A stretch of DNA of 64,000 nt from Pseudevernia furfuracea (GCA_022315425.1 JAIUPT010000041.1:1240001-1304000); one strand, 5' to 3'. Positions 33,105 to 44,197 are shown, counted from the first letter of the stretch. The notes: a model not told the origin generated them from the sequence alone. Numbers and translations: made by a program.

Positions 33105-34707
33105 ATGAAGGGCCACAAACATCTCACCATTGTGATCAAACTGGGTATGCAAGGCATGGGGCGTACTGGGATACAGTAGCTAATCGGAAATTTCCCAGGC
33201 TCAAGCTCAATAGTCCATGAGAAGACTCACGAGCCCCTATTGTCTATACTTTCCCTAATCGTCGAGACCGCCGTCGCCCTCATCAAAGATGGACACCGAG
33301 TCGTCATTGTCTCCTCCGGAGCTATTGCGGTGGGGCTACGGAGGATGGATGTGGAAAAGAGGCCGAAGTATCTGCCCAGAATACAGGTAGAGTTTGTTTT
33401 CCAGGTGTTGGCAGAAAACAAGGATGTTAACATCTATGTAAGGCACTTGCAGCGGTAGGACAATGTCGGCTTATGAGCCTCTGGGAAAGCCTTTTCGCCC
33501 ACCTACGACAGCCTATTGCGCAAATCTTACTGACGAGGAACGACATAGCTGATGTACATAAAGCGTTGAGAAACCATTTGTGTACATTGTAGGCTAACGA
33601 GGGTGCAGCGGACACAATATTTGAATGCACAAAACACGTTCACTGAGCTTCTGAACATGGGTGTAATCCCCATTGTGAATGAGAACGATACGCTAGCTGT
33701 CTCTGTACGTCAAGCAAAACAGTTACTTGCACATCAGCATTGCTAAAAGCGCCTAGGAAATTCGGCAAATCGAGAAATTTGGTGACAATGACACCCTCTC
33801 GGCCATCACCGCAGCCATGGTGCAAGCAGACTACCTCTTCCTCATGACAGATGTCGACTGCCTATACGACAAGAACCCTCGGACGCACCCAGACGCTCAA
33901 GCGATCGAAGTCGTCAACGATGTATCTTCGCTCGAAGCAGACGTGTCCTCAGCCGGCTCCTCTCTAGGTACTGGCGGCATGTCCACCAAAATAGTCGCAG
34001 CCCGTCTTGCGACCTCTGCCGGCGTCACCACGGTCATCACCCGCTCCTCGAACCCCGGAAACATCGTCAACATCGTCAACTACGTCCAAGCCCTGAAAAC
34101 CGCCGAAGTCTACCCGGAATTTCCTTCGAATCCAGCTACCCCGGCAGAGAACACCCCTTTGTCAAATTCAATATCCTCACTCCACGTCGATGCTCTTCCA
34201 ACCCCACCACTCCACACTCGCTTCCTCCCGGATCCTTCCCCCATACGCGACCGCTCCTTCTGGCTCCTGCACGGCCTCGCCGCCCACGGGACTCTCTACA
34301 TAGACCAAGGCGCCCATCGCGCCCTCGCGTCCAAAGCCGGTCTCCTCCCTGCTGGCATAGTCGACGTTGAGGGGCAATTCGCACAGCAAGAAGCCGTACG
34401 GCTGGTTGTTGTGAAACGAAACCCGCCCGCATGGTCGTCGGCGGCTCATGAAAATCGCACCACTGGGGACGGAGTGCCTGTGGATGTGGCAGTGGCGCCT
34501 ATTGAGGTGGGCAGAGCGCTGGTGAATTATTCGGCGGCGGAAATCATGAGGATCAAGGGTATGAAGAGTACGGAGATCGGCGGGGTCTTGGGATATGCGG
34601 ATTCGGAGTATGTGGCTTTGAGAGAGAATGTCAGTTTGACGAAGAGGGAAAAAAGTAGACCTATTACTCCAAGTGCGAATTCTGGGAATGCAGTACAAAT
34701 GATTTGA
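33105..34707 (+). CDS. PRO1: Glutamate 5-kinase with PUA domain
   Basis: First enzyme of proline synthesis, phosphorylating glutamate to gamma-glutamyl phosphate. Five exons (33105-33144, 33199-33386, 33443-33553, 33609-33704, 33757-34707) give 461 residues. The N-terminal kinase starts MKGHKHLTIVIKLG and continues VVIVSSGAIAVGLRRMD, GQCRLMSLWESLFAHLRQP, TRNDIADRTQYLNAQNTF, PIVNENDTLAVSE, KFGDNDTLSAITAAM and SLGTGGMSTKIVAARLATSA. A C-terminal PUA-type region follows (HGTLYIDQGAHRAL, GIVDVEGQF, GRALVNYSAAEIMRIKGMKS). Four introns interrupt the first third. The splice before exon 5 leaves a short QIE stretch in SEIRQIEKFGDND not usual in the family; an alternative junction could not be found. 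Confidence 0.93.
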
Positions 34708-34971
34708 TTGGTAGTCTTCTGGGGCAGAAGTTGCTCTCGGCGTGCATTGGAAAAATAGGAGGCGTGTGTGTAGTAAGCAAAAAGCAACTAGGAATCGTTT
34801 TGGTATCTTGCGTACTTGGCCATCACAAGAGCCCATCATGTCCGTAAAAACCGCTTCGTCTAAGCAGCGCCTGGTCCATATGCAATCCACTCTTCCAGAT
34901 GAATTGCCTCCATAGATAGGAATCTGCCAGCACATTGGAAATCGCCCTAATAGCCATCCTAGCCTCATGTA

Positions 34972-36567
34972 TCATCTCGCATCTTGCATTTGACTGCTAC
35001 TATTCCCCGTCATATCCTCAAAATCCAACGTATACTCATCCACCTCTCGAAACTTGTCAGCCAGCCTCTTCATCTCCTCCTTTGCTTTGCCATCTAGCGC
35101 AGGAGTCTTCCTTCTGCCTCTGCCGATCAGGCCACTCTCATTCTCATACTCCTCCTCGCCGACATCGTCGTCGTCATCATTCTCGTTGCCAGACTCCACA
35201 GTGGTCTTCTTTGTGTATGTCTTCGACATCCTCTTTCCCGGAGCCTCTTTTGCTTTTCCTCCGCGCTTCTGCACAACAGGGTTGGGCTTCTTCCGTCGCA
35301 ATTTCGTTGTAGCGTGAAAGCTAAGCTCATCTTCATCCTCGCCGAGACCGGTATTGTCAAGCTCGATATCGCTGCTGCTGGGAATGTCGTATTCGCCTCT
35401 AGATTTTGGGCGAGCTCGCCGCTGCGGGAGCAGATTTTGGAGTGTGGCTGTCAAGAGCGGTTTTAGAAGAATAGGCTTGGCTGGTGATATGTTTGTAGAA
35501 GTAGATGAGAGTGGCGAGGGCGCAGGAGAGAGTTGCTTGCGCCCGGGTTGCTGAGGGCGCGTAGCAGCTAGTGTACGGGTCTTGCGTGCTTTGGGTTTTT
35601 CAGGACTGCTACTTCGAGGTGGTGCAAAAGTGTCGCTGTCTATCTGCGGTTGTGGTGTCCGAGTAGAGCGTTGTCGGGGAAGTATTGGTTCTGGTCTACG
35701 TTCTTCTTCAGCTGGTAGATCGTACATATCCTCCTGCTCTTGCGGTAGGATTGAAGGAGGCGAGGATGGAGGGTCGCGTGATTGTGAGGCTAAGACTTGG
35801 ATTTCTGGGGTTGCCAATTTGCGCTTGCGCGACCCAGAGGTTTGACGTGAAGATGAGGACGTGTGCTGAGCATTTGACTGTAACATCGACTTAATCATGG
35901 GAGTTGACTCATCATCTGGGCGAAAGTCATCCAATTCATCGTTATCCAAGTCGCCGCTTGGATCGTTCTGTATTTGTAGCATTTGGAGTAGACTAGGTTG
36001 TCTCGCTCTTTTCTTGAATGTGGCACCCAGCATTGACGACTGTGGCCGGGGTGTTTCGCCAATCCTCGATCCCAAGCCCATCTGAACACTTCTTATGGCT
36101 GAAGAGTTGCCCATGCCGCTTAGAGGCGGCTTTGACGCTGGAATGGGCTCCGTAGGTATTGAAGATGGTATTTGGTCAGGTTCTATTGCGGCCTCCGCTT
36201 GTGCTGCATCCTGCCTGGACTTCGCCTCTGCCACCGCTCTTGCATGATCTGCTTCCCTGGCGACCCGTGAGAGCGCAGCCCTTGTCTGGTTCGATGGCGG
36301 CTTAAGACGAGTCGGTCCTATATCCTCTGGAGCCAATGCTCCACTCATCGTATATTCCTGCTGTTTTATACCCCTTCCACGCGTGCCTGTCTTCCTTGAA
36401 ACCACCAACCCATCGCTATCGTCGCTGGTAGTAGTGACGCGTCCTGACGATGCCGGAGAAAAATTCTCTTTTTGCTTCTGTGCTGCGGATGCTACTGCTG
36501 GATTGGCGAGGTGAGAAAAGGTGATAGGAGCTGATGGCGCGACCTTGGAGCGCTTTGGACGAGGCAT
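34972..36567 (-). CDS. Hypothetical disordered, probably nuclear protein
   Basis: Single exon, 531 residues from the ATG giving MPRPKRSKVAP; the frame runs further upstream but only from a TTG. The protein is rich in Ser, Pro, Lys, Arg and Glu with little hydrophobic content, so mostly disordered. Basic clusters (PRPKRSK, FKKRARQPS, SRKRKLATPE, LRRKKPNP) look like nuclear localisation signals. Many SP/TP sites suggest cyclin-dependent kinase targets. An acidic run (ENDDDDDVGEEE) precedes a conserved-looking end, DKFREVDEYTLDFEDM, which may be an interaction helix. I do not recognise the family. It is convergent with PRO1. Confidence 0.75.
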   Translation of the reverse strand: MPRPKRSKVAPSAPITFSHLANPAVASAAQKQKENFSPASSGRVTTTSDDSDGLVVSRKTGTRGRGIKQQEYTMSGALAPEDIGPTRLKPPSNQTRAALSRVAREADHARAVAEAKSRQDAAQAEAAIEPDQIPSSIPTEPIPASKPPLSGMGNSSAIRSVQMGLGSRIGETPRPQSSMLGATFKKRARQPSLLQMLQIQNDPSGDLDNDELDDFRPDDESTPMIKSMLQSNAQHTSSSSRQTSGSRKRKLATPEIQVLASQSRDPPSSPPSILPQEQEDMYDLPAEEERRPEPILPRQRSTRTPQPQIDSDTFAPPRSSSPEKPKARKTRTLAATRPQQPGRKQLSPAPSPLSSTSTNISPAKPILLKPLLTATLQNLLPQRRARPKSRGEYDIPSSSDIELDNTGLGEDEDELSFHATTKLRRKKPNPVVQKRGGKAKEAPGKRMSKTYTKKTTVESGNENDDDDDVGEEEYENESGLIGRGRRKTPALDGKAKEEMKRLADKFREVDEYTLDFEDMTGNSSSQMQDAR

Positions 36568-37010
36568 TGCAGATGTACTTTTCCGATGGCGCGCCGATTC
36601 TACTTTGAGTGTGAGATGCGGTACGAGGAGGTTGTACAATTATGATGTTCGCGACGCGTCGAAATCCCGCCAAGACCGGGATTGGTTCGCCCACCGAGCT
36701 AACCCAGAATCATCACTATGTACACAAAGCTGATAAAATCCAAAAAAAAACCCCTTTCCTCCATTTTCCCTGCGGTTAGGATCAAAACAAAACTTGTTTG
36801 ATTCCTGAGTGGCATAGTCTTCTGGCTGGATGGAAAAAATTCTCACTCTTCAATTGTAGGGGTCTCAAAGCAACACTAGGTTTCCAGAAAGTGTAATTGT
36901 CGGGTCTATTCCACCCAGAATTATCAGAAGGTCATCGAGCTACAAGATGCTTGTACTAAAACCCTGCCTCCTTTTTGCAACCGGCAATACTGACCAAGGG
37001 ACAGGTTCCC
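36568..37010. promoter_or_regulatory. Divergent promoter, disordered protein / esterase
   Basis: 443 bp between two divergent genes. No specific site was recognised. Confidence 0.4.
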
Positions 37011-38028
37011 ATGCAAGGCCCCTACGACCAATTCCTGCTTTTTGGCGACAGCATAACCCAGCAGTCGTGTAGTCAAGCAAATGGCTTTGCGTTTTGTCCA
37101 GCGTTGCAAGATGGTAAGACTAGACTCTTCTGGTATCCTCATAGAAAGCACCATATAAGTCTTACCTCATTACCTCTAATTTGAATAATTACATTCTGAT
37201 TGTCAATGGCACCTATCAGCTTTCATTAGACGGCTGGATGTTATCAATAGGGGCTTTTCCGTATGCCACCTATCGCTACGCACAACAGTCCAACGAAACT
37301 GAGAGTCTAGGGGTACAATACGGCCAATGCAATACTAGCCTTACCTGGCTTCATGCCCAAGCCAGAGCAAGCACGTCTTAGGTTCATGGTACGCCCGATA
37401 CAGCATTTTTGGTATACCCCGAGCTCATTTCTCTTAAATAGGCCGTCTTCTTCGGCGCAAATGACGCATGTCTGCCAGGAAGTTCGACAGATCAGCATGT
37501 ACCACTCAATGAATACAAGAAGAATCTGAGAGACATCCTTAAGCACTCAAGCGTCGTTGCACAGAAACCTCGGCTGATCCTTCTCACGCCTCCCCCTGTC
37601 AATGAGTATCAATTGGATGAAGCCGACCTGGTCTCGGGAAATAAGGATCCACGAAGGTCAGCAGAGCACACAAAGGAGTATGCAGATGCTTGTCGTCAAG
37701 TCGGAGCAGAGGTTGGGGTTGCCGTGCTTGACGTCTGGTCCATCTTCATGACCGAGGCCGGATGGAAGGAGGGCAACGCACTGATAGGCTCGAAGAAGGT
37801 TGCAAGGAATGTAGTTCTGGAGAAGCTGCTGAATGATGGTGAGCTCCTGGTACTGTGAGAACCGTGAAAGCTGGGGTGGCTAAGCTCGATACAGGATTAC
37901 ATTTTCGTCCAGACGCATATCGGCTGCTTTACGACTCAATGATGAACTTGATCCAAAAGGAGTGGCCTGATCAAGCTGCAGAGAATCAACCCTTCATCTT
38001 CCGACCTTGGCCGGAAGCACCTAAGTAA
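37011..38028 (+). CDS. SGNH esterase, isoamyl acetate-hydrolysing type
   Basis: GDSL/SGNH hydrolase similar to yeast Iah1, cleaving short-chain esters. Five exons (37011-37113, 37220-37260, 37311-37388, 37442-37838, 37895-38028) give 250 residues. Block I is LLFGDSITQQS with the nucleophilic Ser. Block II INRGFS|GYNTANAI is made only after removing the 50-nt intron at 37261. Block III is FFGANDACLPG with the Asn. Block V is LHFRPDAYRLLYD, where the catalytic DxxH is represented by the H of LHF and upstream acids. Each exon boundary keeps the frame. No signal peptide is visible, so it is probably cytosolic. Confidence 0.9.
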
Positions 38029-38862
38029 TTTCTGTCATGTACTATCGACTCCTCCCTTGCATCTCACGAACATGAAATATATAGAATGGGCGGAATTGGT
38101 GAGGGGAATACGAATTTCATTAATGTCCGACCATGATTGCTAGAGAACTACTCAAATCACCCTCCCTTCCAAATTACAGCTACCTACCTAGCTTTTTTTA
38201 GGATTTGTACAATGTCATTCTTGCTTACGTTCGCAGCCAAGACCATAGGTACCAATGGAAAATGCTCTGCCTGAAAGACATGGTTGATTGTTTAGCATTT
38301 GCCCGGTTACTAGTCTCAGTAAGCGCCACCTTCGGTGGGTCAGTTACTGAGACTATCAAATTGCCTTGGACGACATTTCGGCGTCATCGTCCTGGCATTG
38401 CTACGCCGCGATACTGACCACCATTCGTCATGCTCCTCACTGGAGATTGCTCCCCCCCGGTGTCCATGGCCGAGACCAGCAGAGCCTGTCAGCTTACAGA
38501 TTACCCGTAGAGAGGGTGGGGGTCGAAAGTGGTAATAGAAAGTGGTAATAGAGATTAGTAGTCGCAGGAATGACAGGCTGTCGTCAGGCACAGCCACAAC
38601 CGTTTGAGGCGCTCTTAGCGATCGGCGCAGCCCTCCTTCGCTTATGACTGACCCCCGTTGGTACCCGAAACTCTCGGGATCTTTAGGTAGGACAGTGTCA
38701 CAGTGGGGGCAAGATGCGCAGCGAGAGCCTCAATATGACTATGTACCATTATTCTTTAATAATACCGCCGCTTACGCCATTGAAAGGGCTGGCCAATTAC
38801 CCCGCAGTATCTACCTTTCCTCACCCATCAACGACTTCCTCACCATATATTTCAGAATCGCA
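38029..38862. other. Intergenic, nothing recognised
   Basis: About 830 bp with the GST promoter. A tandem copy of GAAAGTGGTAATA occurs at about 38524-38551. The GST frame stays open upstream to 38644, but that extension is not family-like. Confidence 0.45.
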
Positions 38863-39525
38863 ATGGTCCTCACGGTCCATCACCTGGGCCGTTCCCAATC
38901 TGAACGCATAGTCTGGCTCTGCGAAGAACTTGGCCTCGACTACCAACTAAAAGTCTACGACCGCTCTCCCCTGCTCGCACCACCGGAACTCAAGAAATTG
39001 CACCCACTGGAAACCGCACCGATGATAACAGATGGCGATGTCACGCTCGCCGAGTCCGGGGCGATTTTGGAATATATACTTGTGAAATATGGCAAGGGGG
39101 AATTAGTGGTAGGGCCAGAGGAGAAGAACTACGCGGATTATCTATATTGGTTGTACTTTGCAAATGGCACTCTGCAGCTCTCCGTGAGCCGGAATATGTT
39201 CTTGCGGATGGCACAGTTGCCTGCCGATAATCAGGTCATGGGGGCGGTGGTATCGAGAAGAGAGCATGCTATTGGTCTCATCAATGACAGGCTGAAGGAC
39301 AATGAGTGGTTAGCGGGGAAAGAGTTCACTGCTGCGGATATCATGACGGTGGTAAGCTTGACAACGATGAGGCTGTTCATGCCATACAGCTTGGAATCGT
39401 TTCCGAATGTGCTTGCATATCTGAAGAGAGTGGGCGCCAGGGATGGGTATAAGAGGGCAATGGCGAAAGGGGATCCAGGGTTGAAACCTGTGCTTGATGC
39501 TAAGGCGCCGAAGCCGTTAATGTGA
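38863..39525 (+). CDS. Glutathione S-transferase (Gtt1-like)
   Basis: Single-exon GST of 220 residues. The thioredoxin-fold half reads MVLTVHHLGRSQSERIVWLCEELGLDY (split here), with the GSH-binding TAPMITDGDVTLAESGAILEYI segment. The all-alpha half includes NEWLAGKEFTAADIMTV, the N-capping box region common to GSTs. ATG 38863 was chosen because the family starts immediately before the first beta strand; an earlier in-frame ATG at 38644 would add 73 unrelated residues. Likely a detoxification or stress enzyme; its substrate cannot be told. Confidence 0.9.
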   Translation: MVLTVHHLGRSQSERIVWLCEELGLDYQLKVYDRSPLLAPPELKKLHPLETAPMITDGDVTLAESGAILEYILVKYGKGELVVGPEEKNYADYLYWLYFANGTLQLSVSRNMFLRMAQLPADNQVMGAVVSRREHAIGLINDRLKDNEWLAGKEFTAADIMTVVSLTTMRLFMPYSLESFPNVLAYLKRVGARDGYKRAMAKGDPGLKPVLDAKAPKPLM

Positions 39526-41313
39526 TGAGATTTCAGACTGTACATACCTGGTCCGGAGGATAGATGCATTCAACGTACCGTTAGGGCCAATATCCGTGAT
39601 AATTGGAAGACTGCTTCGAAGCCTGGACAAGGGGAACAAAAACTCTGCATTAGTGTTGACATTGGGTGTGGACCCAAAGATTACGAAATAATCACGAAAT
39701 ATAGGCAGAACTCCATCACAGTCCAGACACGCTGTTGCCAATCCTGACGGACAATCTTGCAGTTGACTCTCTTCCGAGAGCTGCTGTTCATAATTTGTAA
39801 TAACATCGTGCAAAGGCCAGGAAATGGCAGAGCGTCTTGCTGTAGTAGGCTGTCGTACTCGCAATTTCCTAATAACTTTGACTCAGGATTTAGCAACGAT
39901 CATGGCCTATTCGACGAGGAGTACTTTCGATGCTTCTATGACGGTTTGATATGGTCGTGTGATGCTTTGAGAAACTCAAAGTCTCGGTATTGACATCAGC
40001 ATGTCTGAGCTCCTCGTATTGCAGTCATGGAGTCCGACAGCCCGCAAGGCTGTTCGGTGTAGACGTCATTGCATCGAGTGCAGTACGTAGCCTCGTCCTT
40101 GAACGTGCTCCCCAATCATGCGTGGCAAAAATCAAGAAGAATGCATGTTTTCACAGCTGAATGAAGAAATGAAAGGTGGCGCATTGCGTCTTGTAAATAA
40201 TCAACCACACGACGTCAAACATCCCTATTGTCAGCTTACTGGCAGTGACAGCAAGGGGAGATGCATCGTGTAGTATTTCCATGAGGCTGAAAGGAAGACC
40301 ACGGGCCCAACGGGTTCTGCGGATGGTTGGGAAGTGAGGAGGGTCAGATGAGCATGCGGTCAGTGGTGGCAGCGATTTGCTGTGATTATTCTTTTAGACA
40401 AAAATGTTGGTGCTTTTCGAGGATTCATTTGTTTGAGGATGCGCAGCAAGCAGGATGTAACCACGGAGTTTGAGCCATTTCGATTTCCATTTCGATTTCG
40501 GCGACTGACACCCAGTACATCTCGGCTCCAGAAAATCAATGTTACCAACTGGCACCAGCCACCCTATCATCATTTGATTGCCTCCAGAGAGCCTCATCAA
40601 AAATTATCAGAGCGCTTAGCAAACAAAGAGGCACTGAGTAAGATTCCATTCTGGTGTGAAGGAGGGAAGGTGCTGCGACACCCGTGGCTTTTTTCATAGC
40701 CCCGGAGCGAGCGCTAAACCGCATGAGGAATAAATACTCTTAAGCCTCACACGACGGCATTTAGCAACAAGGAGTTTATAAGTAGATGCAGATTTCGTTT
40801 CCTTGAATCCTACAAAAGGTTTTGAAGCTCAGAGAGCCGGTTTGTATATTATAAATACCCTGATTTACCCCGACCTCAGGTTACATCTCAAGCGCCTGCC
40901 CATCCCCTCGAGCCTTGTTTCAGACTCGTCGATAGACCCCCAAAGCTACCTTATTTCGTTTCTCATCCAGTCCAAATGCTCACCGACATTACACGCTCTT
41001 GTGTAATGTCCGCTTAGCTATATGTCTCCCCGGAAGGTCCTCCAGCAGTTGTCTCGGTAAGTCCACTCTTCCATCTCCGCAAGGCAGTAATACTGATAAA
41101 AGTACAGCCTCCAAGCACTCAAAGACAAGTGCGGTTAGCTTCTCTTTCTCCATTAATACCAAAGCTCGCTCCCCACAGCCCCAAAGCCTCCAACTCTCAT
41201 CAAAGCATCAAAGCATCAAAGCACCAAAGCACCAAAGCACCAAAGCCTCAGGCCCTCACCAAAGTCCAAGGCTCCTCTCTCCACAGTTAGAATCGGATAT
41301 TCGACAGAGTCAG
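39526..41313. other. Intergenic, with 8-bp minisatellite
   Basis: 1.8 kb. ORFs up to 115 codons are present but none shows a domain. The right part is the 5' region of the coiled-coil gene and carries the CAAAGCAY minisatellite at 41201. Confidence 0.45.
41201..41248 (+). repeat. Six tandem CAAAGCAT/CAAAGCAC units
   Basis: 8-bp units: two of CAAAGCAT, three of CAAAGCAC, then CAAAGCCT, about 65 bp upstream of the next ATG. The frame is open through it, but it is more likely 5' untranslated sequence. Confidence 0.85.
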
Positions 41314-42780
41314 ATGTGCAGGATCGAACAATTCGGTCTTGTCTACCCCGATGGATATCGTGAAGGAAGAGAGCAGGTGGTACCCTGCCGTAGGGGGACT
41401 CGCAGCCAACCATGCAGGAATTCTGAGGTTGTCAACCTCAGAGATCGTCCTGTCTCAGCCTCTGACTTGAGACGCCCAATGCAGGCTCGTATCGTTCCGA
41501 TCGAACCTAGGGATCTGGAAAGCTCGCGACTCCGTTCAAATAGCAGGGAGAACCAAAGGGGTCTAATCGAGGGTATAGCACTAGATATAAAGTTTTGGAA
41601 CCCATTCTCATCCAAGAAGAAAGAGAAGAAAGAGAAGCCGCAGTACTACTTCGTCAGGAGGACGAAGAAGCAGGAACCTCGCCCAGCTGTCATTCAATAC
41701 CAGCCACCAATCCCACCACCTCCTGGGCATTTCGTACCGCCTGCCCGAGGAGAAATACCATTTGTCGTACCGATCCAGCCTCCAAATAACTATATCAACC
41801 GCCATCCTCCTGAGCGCGGGCCGAGAAGAACAAGAAGAGTGACCCCTGTCGTGGTCCATCAATCCAGTGAAGAGGACGAAGACGAGTCATCCTCCCCACC
41901 AGAAGCGATTCGCGAACATGGTCGACGCACCAGATCTCTGCCACCGATCAGCAGGTACCATCTCGAGAAAGAGATCATCAGACAAAGAGAGCTTGAACAA
42001 AGAGAGCGCCGAGAAAGAATCCAAAGAGAAGAACGCGAAGCTCAGGAGCGAGCCGAAAGGGTAGCAATGCTCGAACGACAACGCGTAAGAGAAGAACGAA
42101 GGCAGCGACAGGAGCAAATCAGGCAGGAACGTCGGGAAGCTCAACAGAGACAGCGTCTCGCCGTTGAGCGAGAAGCAAGGCGTCATCAAGAAGAGAGAGA
42201 CCGAGAGCACGCAGCGGTACTTCAGGAGCGGGAAGTAAGACGTCAGCAAGAAGAAAGGGACCGAGAACAAAGACAGCGTCTCGCCGCTGAGCGAGAAGCA
42301 AGGCGTCATCAAGAAGAGAGAGACCGAGAGCACGCAGCGGTACTCCAGGAGCGGGAGGACCTTAGGCGTCTCAGAGCGGCTGACCGAGCGCGGCAGCGCC
42401 GTGAAGGACGCGCACGGAGATATCAAGAGGAAGAAGACATTGCGCGTCGCAGAGCGGCTAGCCGCGATCGATTACGGCGACTCCGTGAGGAACAAGCCAG
42501 ACGCCAATATGCTGAGGAACAGCGATATGCACGAGCACGCCAGGCCAATGTTCCCCACCATCCGCGCCATCCTGTTTTCGTTTACCAAGATGAGGACCAT
42601 TTAGATAGGGGCGATCGTTTCATTCAGGAAGCTATCAGGGCGGAGAACCTGAGGCAGTTCGAGAGGAGGGCTAGATGGCCTCGTGGAGGGTATGATGATG
42701 GTGCGTTGAGAAGACGCAATACGATTGATGGTGGTCAACGATGGTATGGGGGAGACCGATGGAGGCGTGACAGGCGTTAG
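41314..42780 (+). CDS. Hypothetical charged coiled-coil protein with 41-residue repeat
   Basis: 488 residues from ATG 41314 (MCRIEQFGLVYPDGYREGRE), single exon. The short N-terminal block with YPDGYREGREQVVPC looks structured. A Lys-rich patch and a Pro-rich segment (PPIPPPPGHFVPP) follow. From about residue 215 the protein is almost entirely Arg, Glu and Gln and should form a long single helix or coiled coil. Inside it a 123-bp (41-residue) unit is duplicated, starting near 42151 and 42274: RQRLAVEREARRHQEERDRE and RQRLAAEREARRHQEERDRE. The tail is Arg/Gly-rich. No named family was recognised; the open frame continues 5' of the ATG but without a start. Confidence 0.7.
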   Translation: MCRIEQFGLVYPDGYREGREQVVPCRRGTRSQPCRNSEVVNLRDRPVSASDLRRPMQARIVPIEPRDLESSRLRSNSRENQRGLIEGIALDIKFWNPFSSKKKEKKEKPQYYFVRRTKKQEPRPAVIQYQPPIPPPPGHFVPPARGEIPFVVPIQPPNNYINRHPPERGPRRTRRVTPVVVHQSSEEDEDESSSPPEAIREHGRRTRSLPPISRYHLEKEIIRQRELEQRERRERIQREEREAQERAERVAMLERQRVREERRQRQEQIRQERREAQQRQRLAVEREARRHQEERDREHAAVLQEREVRRQQEERDREQRQRLAAEREARRHQEERDREHAAVLQEREDLRRLRAADRARQRREGRARRYQEEEDIARRRAASRDRLRRLREEQARRQYAEEQRYARARQANVPHHPRHPVFVYQDEDHLDRGDRFIQEAIRAENLRQFERRARWPRGGYDDGALRRRNTIDGGQRWYGGDRWRRDRR

Positions 42781-43281
42781 GGTTGGCCCATCAGGCTGCT
42801 TGGTGTTTGTGTTTATTCTTTCTCTCTTGTATTTGCTTTTCATAGACCGTGGGATTACTAGATTTCAATCTCATATTTCCGTTGAGCTATAGTTGAAACC
42901 CTTTGCATCAGAGCTCCAAGCGACTTGGCGTGCGCGAGACAGTTGCAAGGCTGTCTTCAAGGCGAGTGAGGCATTAGGCACTGCTTGCGCTCATTTGAAG
43001 TCGCCGAAGCATTATGCAAAGTCAATCAAAGACATCAAAGGCATCTGCAGTGCGAATGAGATCAGTCGGCCGTGGTTTCCGGAGAGGACAGATTGTTATT
43101 GAGTGATAAATTGGAAAAGTGAGTCTTGAGTTGAGTCTGACTCGGCGTTATAAGGCTACCTTACTCTCGTGATGTGTAAAGATGATTGATTGGATAGGTC
43201 CGAAGAATCTACCTAAGACGTTGAGCTAACTACATATAGTCTAGCAAAAAAGTAGCTCCTTGTTGAGAGGCAATACCTTAT
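42781..43281. other. Intergenic, nothing recognised
   Basis: 500 bp between the coiled-coil gene and the inverted-repeat element. A 69-codon ORF at 42893 has no motif. Confidence 0.4.
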
Positions 43282-43362
43282 GGCTGGCCCTAGGCGTATA
43301 CCCCCTTCCCACTAGGCGTATACCCCCCCTAATCCGGTTAGCAGCCCTGCGGGCGCTAACTT
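43282..43362 (+). repeat. Left terminal inverted repeat, two iterons
   Basis: Starts GGCTGGCCC, contains two TAGGCGTATACCCCC units separated by TTCCCAC, then the 32-bp inner arm ending GCGCTAACTT. Confidence 0.85.
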
Positions 43363-44092
43363 CATGAGGTAAACTTTCGCAGATACCCGGAGTAAGGCCG
43401 AATGCCTTTATGTTTTCGAAGTTTGAACACCTACCAAGTAAACCCTTCATCAAATTATCAGTCATGGCCTTGAAACCACCCTCAGACGAGCCCTCTGGAT
43501 TTGAGCATGTTTAGCAAGAACAGAAGCAAGAGCGTACGCGTCGATAACAGCAAGAGAAGAAGGATAACACGCATCGCGATCTATCAATCACAGTCGATCA
43601 GATAGCTGAACAAGAGAAGAAGGCTGTGATCGATATATTCTTTGGATTTAAGGCTACACGAGAAGAAGATGTTACTACATCAAGAGAAGATCGATTCATA
43701 CGGCAGTCGACTAGACGACGCGATGGTCGTGAGCGTAAACGTGAACGTGAAGGGTCTGCTACTTAAGGATCTACAAGAGATAAACGAGATGCTACATCAG
43801 CATGGCAGCAGGGTGCTGAGAAGTTGTTTGATTCTTTTCAGCTATAGATCAGCGAGCCTAGCTAGAATTGCGCGTGGATATTTGAGCATACAGGGCGTAT
43901 TTTTAGTAGCAAGAGGAGAAGGTAACTGGTCAATCAAGTGTGACCATAGCAGGAAGATTTGAAAGGTTCAAATCAATGCAGTCAAATCATTCAAATTAGA
44001 AGAAAAGGTCTGAGAAGGCTTGCCTTGCTACATCATGCTATGAATCTTCAAGGTCTTCTCTCAGGTTTAGGATTGCGGAAGTCTATCTCATT

Positions 44093-44197
44093 AAGTTAGC
44101 GCCCGCAGGGCTGCTAACCGGATTTGGGGGGGGTATACGCCTAATAAACATGGGGGTATACGCCTAGTGGGAAGGGGGTATACGCCTAAGGCCAGCC
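44093..44197 (-). repeat. Right terminal inverted repeat, three iterons
   Basis: Reverse complement of the left arm, but with one extra iteron plus spacer (ATGTTTAT on the minus strand) inserted. Ends GGCCAGCC. Confidence 0.85.

Larger units (their letters stand above)
43282..44197. mobile_element. Degenerate 0.9-kb element with terminal inverted repeats
   Basis: Inverted repeats bound a 916-bp block. Left arm 43282-43362, right arm 44093-44197. The inner 32 bp (43331-43362 versus 44093-44124) are perfect inverted copies, including the semi-palindrome GTTAGCAGCCCTGCGGGC. The outer parts carry the iteron TAGGCGTATACCCCC, twice on the left and three times on the right, with ends GGCTGGCC and GGCCAGCC. 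The interior has a Lys/Arg/Glu-rich reading frame (ITVDQIAEQEKKAVIDIFF, then TRRRDGRERKREREG) broken by several stops. I infer a non-autonomous DNA transposon or a decayed one; no clear target duplication and no transposase motif was seen. Confidence 0.75.

Noticed and set aside
32984..33220. Alternative N-terminus for glutamate 5-kinase
   Set aside because: Frame does not encode the kinase start; MKGHKHLTIVIKLG at 33105 does.
38644..38862. 73-residue N-terminal extension of the GST
   Set aside because: GST fold begins immediately at 38863; the extension has no targeting feature.
41201..41248. Minisatellite as a CRISPR-like array
   Set aside because: 8-bp head-to-tail units without spacers in a eukaryotic genome.
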